This document shows, one piece after another, positions 37,516 through 38,693 of a DNA stretch of 38,693 nt. The position numbers and the translations under genes were made by a program. How positions within the stretch are numbered: position 1 is the stretch's first letter; every line of letters begins with the position of its first letter. The stretch is taken from the NCBI GenBank assembly GCA_019118585.1, contig DWYS01000167.1:1-38693 (forward strand). The letters are read 5' to 3'. Source of the stretch: Candidatus Enterocloster faecavium. Its GTDB lineage: Bacteria > Bacillota > Clostridia > Lachnospirales > Lachnospiraceae. The notes under the pieces are model-generated. The model was not told the DNA's origin. It was given only the letters and a program-made list of their open reading frames with translations, and did not search any database.

Positions 37516-37567
37516 TCATTCCTCCTTGTTTTGCGGAATTGTGCTGTTGTTTATTTGTTCTAGTCGT

Positions 37568-37596
37568 ACTATAACACCATTTGTTAGCAGTGTCAA
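37568..37596 (-). promoter_or_regulatory. Sigma-A promoter of clpB
   Basis: Minus strand TTGACA (37596-37591), 17 bp, TATAGT (37573-37568). Confidence 0.8.
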
Positions 37597-37610
37597 GAGG
37601 TGAGTGCTAA
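37584..37610 (-). promoter_or_regulatory. CIRCE-like (HrcA) operator
   Basis: Minus strand TTAGCACTC-N9-CACTGCTAA; left arm is perfect CIRCE, right arm differs at 2 of 9 positions; overlaps the clpB -35. Confidence 0.75.
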
Positions 37611-37665
37611 TTTTTTTAAATCTGCTATGCTCCTCCATGTCCGGGCAGAGGGTATCCGGCAGGCA

Positions 37666-38253
37666 CTATCCGCAGGTCATGGCTCCGGACATGACACATA
37701 CCCCCCTGGCTCCGGCAGCCAGGGTTTTTTCTATCTGTTCCTGATCCGGACGGATCCCGCCGATGGCATACACCGGCAGAGAAACCGACCGGCAGGTCTC
37801 CTCCAGGAACTCCAGCCCTCTGGGAGCCAGGCCTTTCTTGCAGTCTGTGGCGTAAATATGCCCGGCGATCACATAATCCGCTCCCAGCGCTTCTGCCTCC
37901 CTGGCTTCCTGGACACTGTGGACAGAGCAGCCCAGGACCATCTTTGGGTCCAGTCCCTGTCTTCCGGTCTCCCGGAAGACAGGCAGAGGAAGCTGAAGTC
38001 CCTGGGCCCCTGTTTTTACCGCCGTCTCTCTGTAAGTATGACAGTAAAACGGTACCTGGTATCTGTCACAGATTTCTTTTACTTTTTCCGCAAGTTTCTC
38101 ATATTCCGGCAGCTTTAGATCCTTTTCCCTTAACAAGATCCTCTCCGGTCCCTTTTGGCATAAGATCTCAATCTGCTCCAGAAAAGGACGGACAGCAAGC
38201 TTTCGGTTGGTAACCACAGTGATCCGGGACCAGAGGTCTTTTTCCATCTTCAT
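37666..38253 (-). CDS. thiE: Thiamine phosphate synthase (ThiE/TenI family)
   Basis: ITVVTNRKL, ILLREKDL, GCSVHSVQEAREAEALGADYVIAGHIYATDCKKGLAPRGLEFLEE, PVYAIGGI, AAGARGVCVMSGAM; start MKMEKD at 38253. Confidence 0.85.
   Translation of the reverse strand: MKMEKDLWSRITVVTNRKLAVRPFLEQIEILCQKGPERILLREKDLKLPEYEKLAEKVKEICDRYQVPFYCHTYRETAVKTGAQGLQLPLPVFRETGRQGLDPKMVLGCSVHSVQEAREAEALGADYVIAGHIYATDCKKGLAPRGLEFLEETCRSVSLPVYAIGGIRPDQEQIEKTLAAGARGVCVMSGAMTCG
37704..37730 (+). terminator. Terminator-like hairpin on plus strand, antisense within thiE
   Basis: CCCTGGCT-CCGGC-AGCCAGGG then TTTTTT on plus strand. Confidence 0.4.
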
Positions 38254-38269
38254 GGCATGTATTCCCTCT

Positions 38270-38693
38270 CTACACATAGACATACTCCGCCATAACCGGC
38301 TGGAGATCTTCTCCCAGCAGGCTGTCATAGACTTCCTGGACAGACCGTCCGTCTGAGATCTCAAACTGAGCGTCTCCCTTATCTTCCAGCTCTTCTACAT
38401 GCTCGCCGATACCGGTGCTGACTCCGGCGGAAATCTTGGTGGCGGCGATCTTTACCAGGTTGTCCCTTACTCTGGCGCACTCTCTTGTAGAGATGGTGAT
38501 CCCTGCAAAAGGCATAAACAGGCGGTAGGCGCAGACTACCTGAAGGAGCTGGGCCTCATGGACGTCCATAGGATTAATCTTATCATTATTGATAATTGGG
38601 CGAAGTCTCGGGCAGGAGAAAGAGATCTCTGCCTGGGGATATTTTTTCTGGAGATACCAGGCATGCATACCTGTGGCAAACGCGTCTTTCCGA
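38270..38693 (-). CDS. thiH: 2-iminoacetate synthase ThiH, C-terminal part (truncated by window edge)
   Basis: Frame stays open to the window end (RKDAFATGMHAWYLQKKYPQAEISFSCPRLRP...), FAGITISTRECARVRDNLVKIAATKISAGVSTGIGEH. Confidence 0.92.
   Translation of the reverse strand, partial: RKDAFATGMHAWYLQKKYPQAEISFSCPRLRPIINNDKINPMDVHEAQLLQVVCAYRLFMPFAGITISTRECARVRDNLVKIAATKISAGVSTGIGEHVEELEDKGDAQFEISDGRSVQEVYDSLLGEDLQPVMAEYVYV

Noticed and set aside
37516-38269. TPP riboswitch associated with thi genes
   Set aside because: No TPP-type conserved segments seen near thiE or the visible thiH part; the upstream end of the thi operon lies outside the window.
1-38693. CRISPR arrays, transposases, phage genes, tRNA or rRNA
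   Set aside because: No repeated spacer-like units, no integrase or transposase motifs, and no conserved RNA gene sequences recognised by eye; a tRNAscan/Infernal run would be needed for a firm negative.

Overview
This is a 38.7 kb chromosomal window from a moderately GC-rich Firmicute, probably a Lachnospiraceae-type Clostridia (inference from protein flavour). Almost every gene is on the minus strand; only an ABC-F ATPase and a hemolysin-III family protein are on plus. Recognisable contents, left to right: YtvI-like permease, acetate kinase, cytidylate-kinase-like protein, ABC-F, RluA pseudouridine synthase, hemolysin III, GIY-YIG protein. Next is a long co-directional block (response regulator, histidine kinase, large exported GATase-like protein, ABC ATPase and permease, SPFH protein, zinc-ribbon protein, TPM protein) that resembles B. 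subtilis YdjI/YdjG/YdjH without PspA. This is followed by a small Cys/His-rich exported peptide, ECF sigma and RsgI-like anti-sigma cassette; a ppx-ppk1 polyphosphate operon with a Pho-box-like triple repeat upstream; DUF815 ATPase; chorismate mutase/prephenate dehydratase; PlsC; a CmpB-like membrane protein; cardiolipin synthase; a compact type IV pilus/T2SS-like locus of unusual order; a DUF4250 protein; clpB with a CIRCE-like operator over its promoter; and thiE plus a truncated thiH. No rRNA, tRNA, CRISPR or transposase was seen. The best candidates for under-described biology are the metal-binding-like peptide/ECF/RsgI cassette, the PspA-less YdjGHI module behind a two-component/ABC cassette, the pilus locus placed just after an intrinsic terminator, and a possible divergent small RNA between clpB and thiE.
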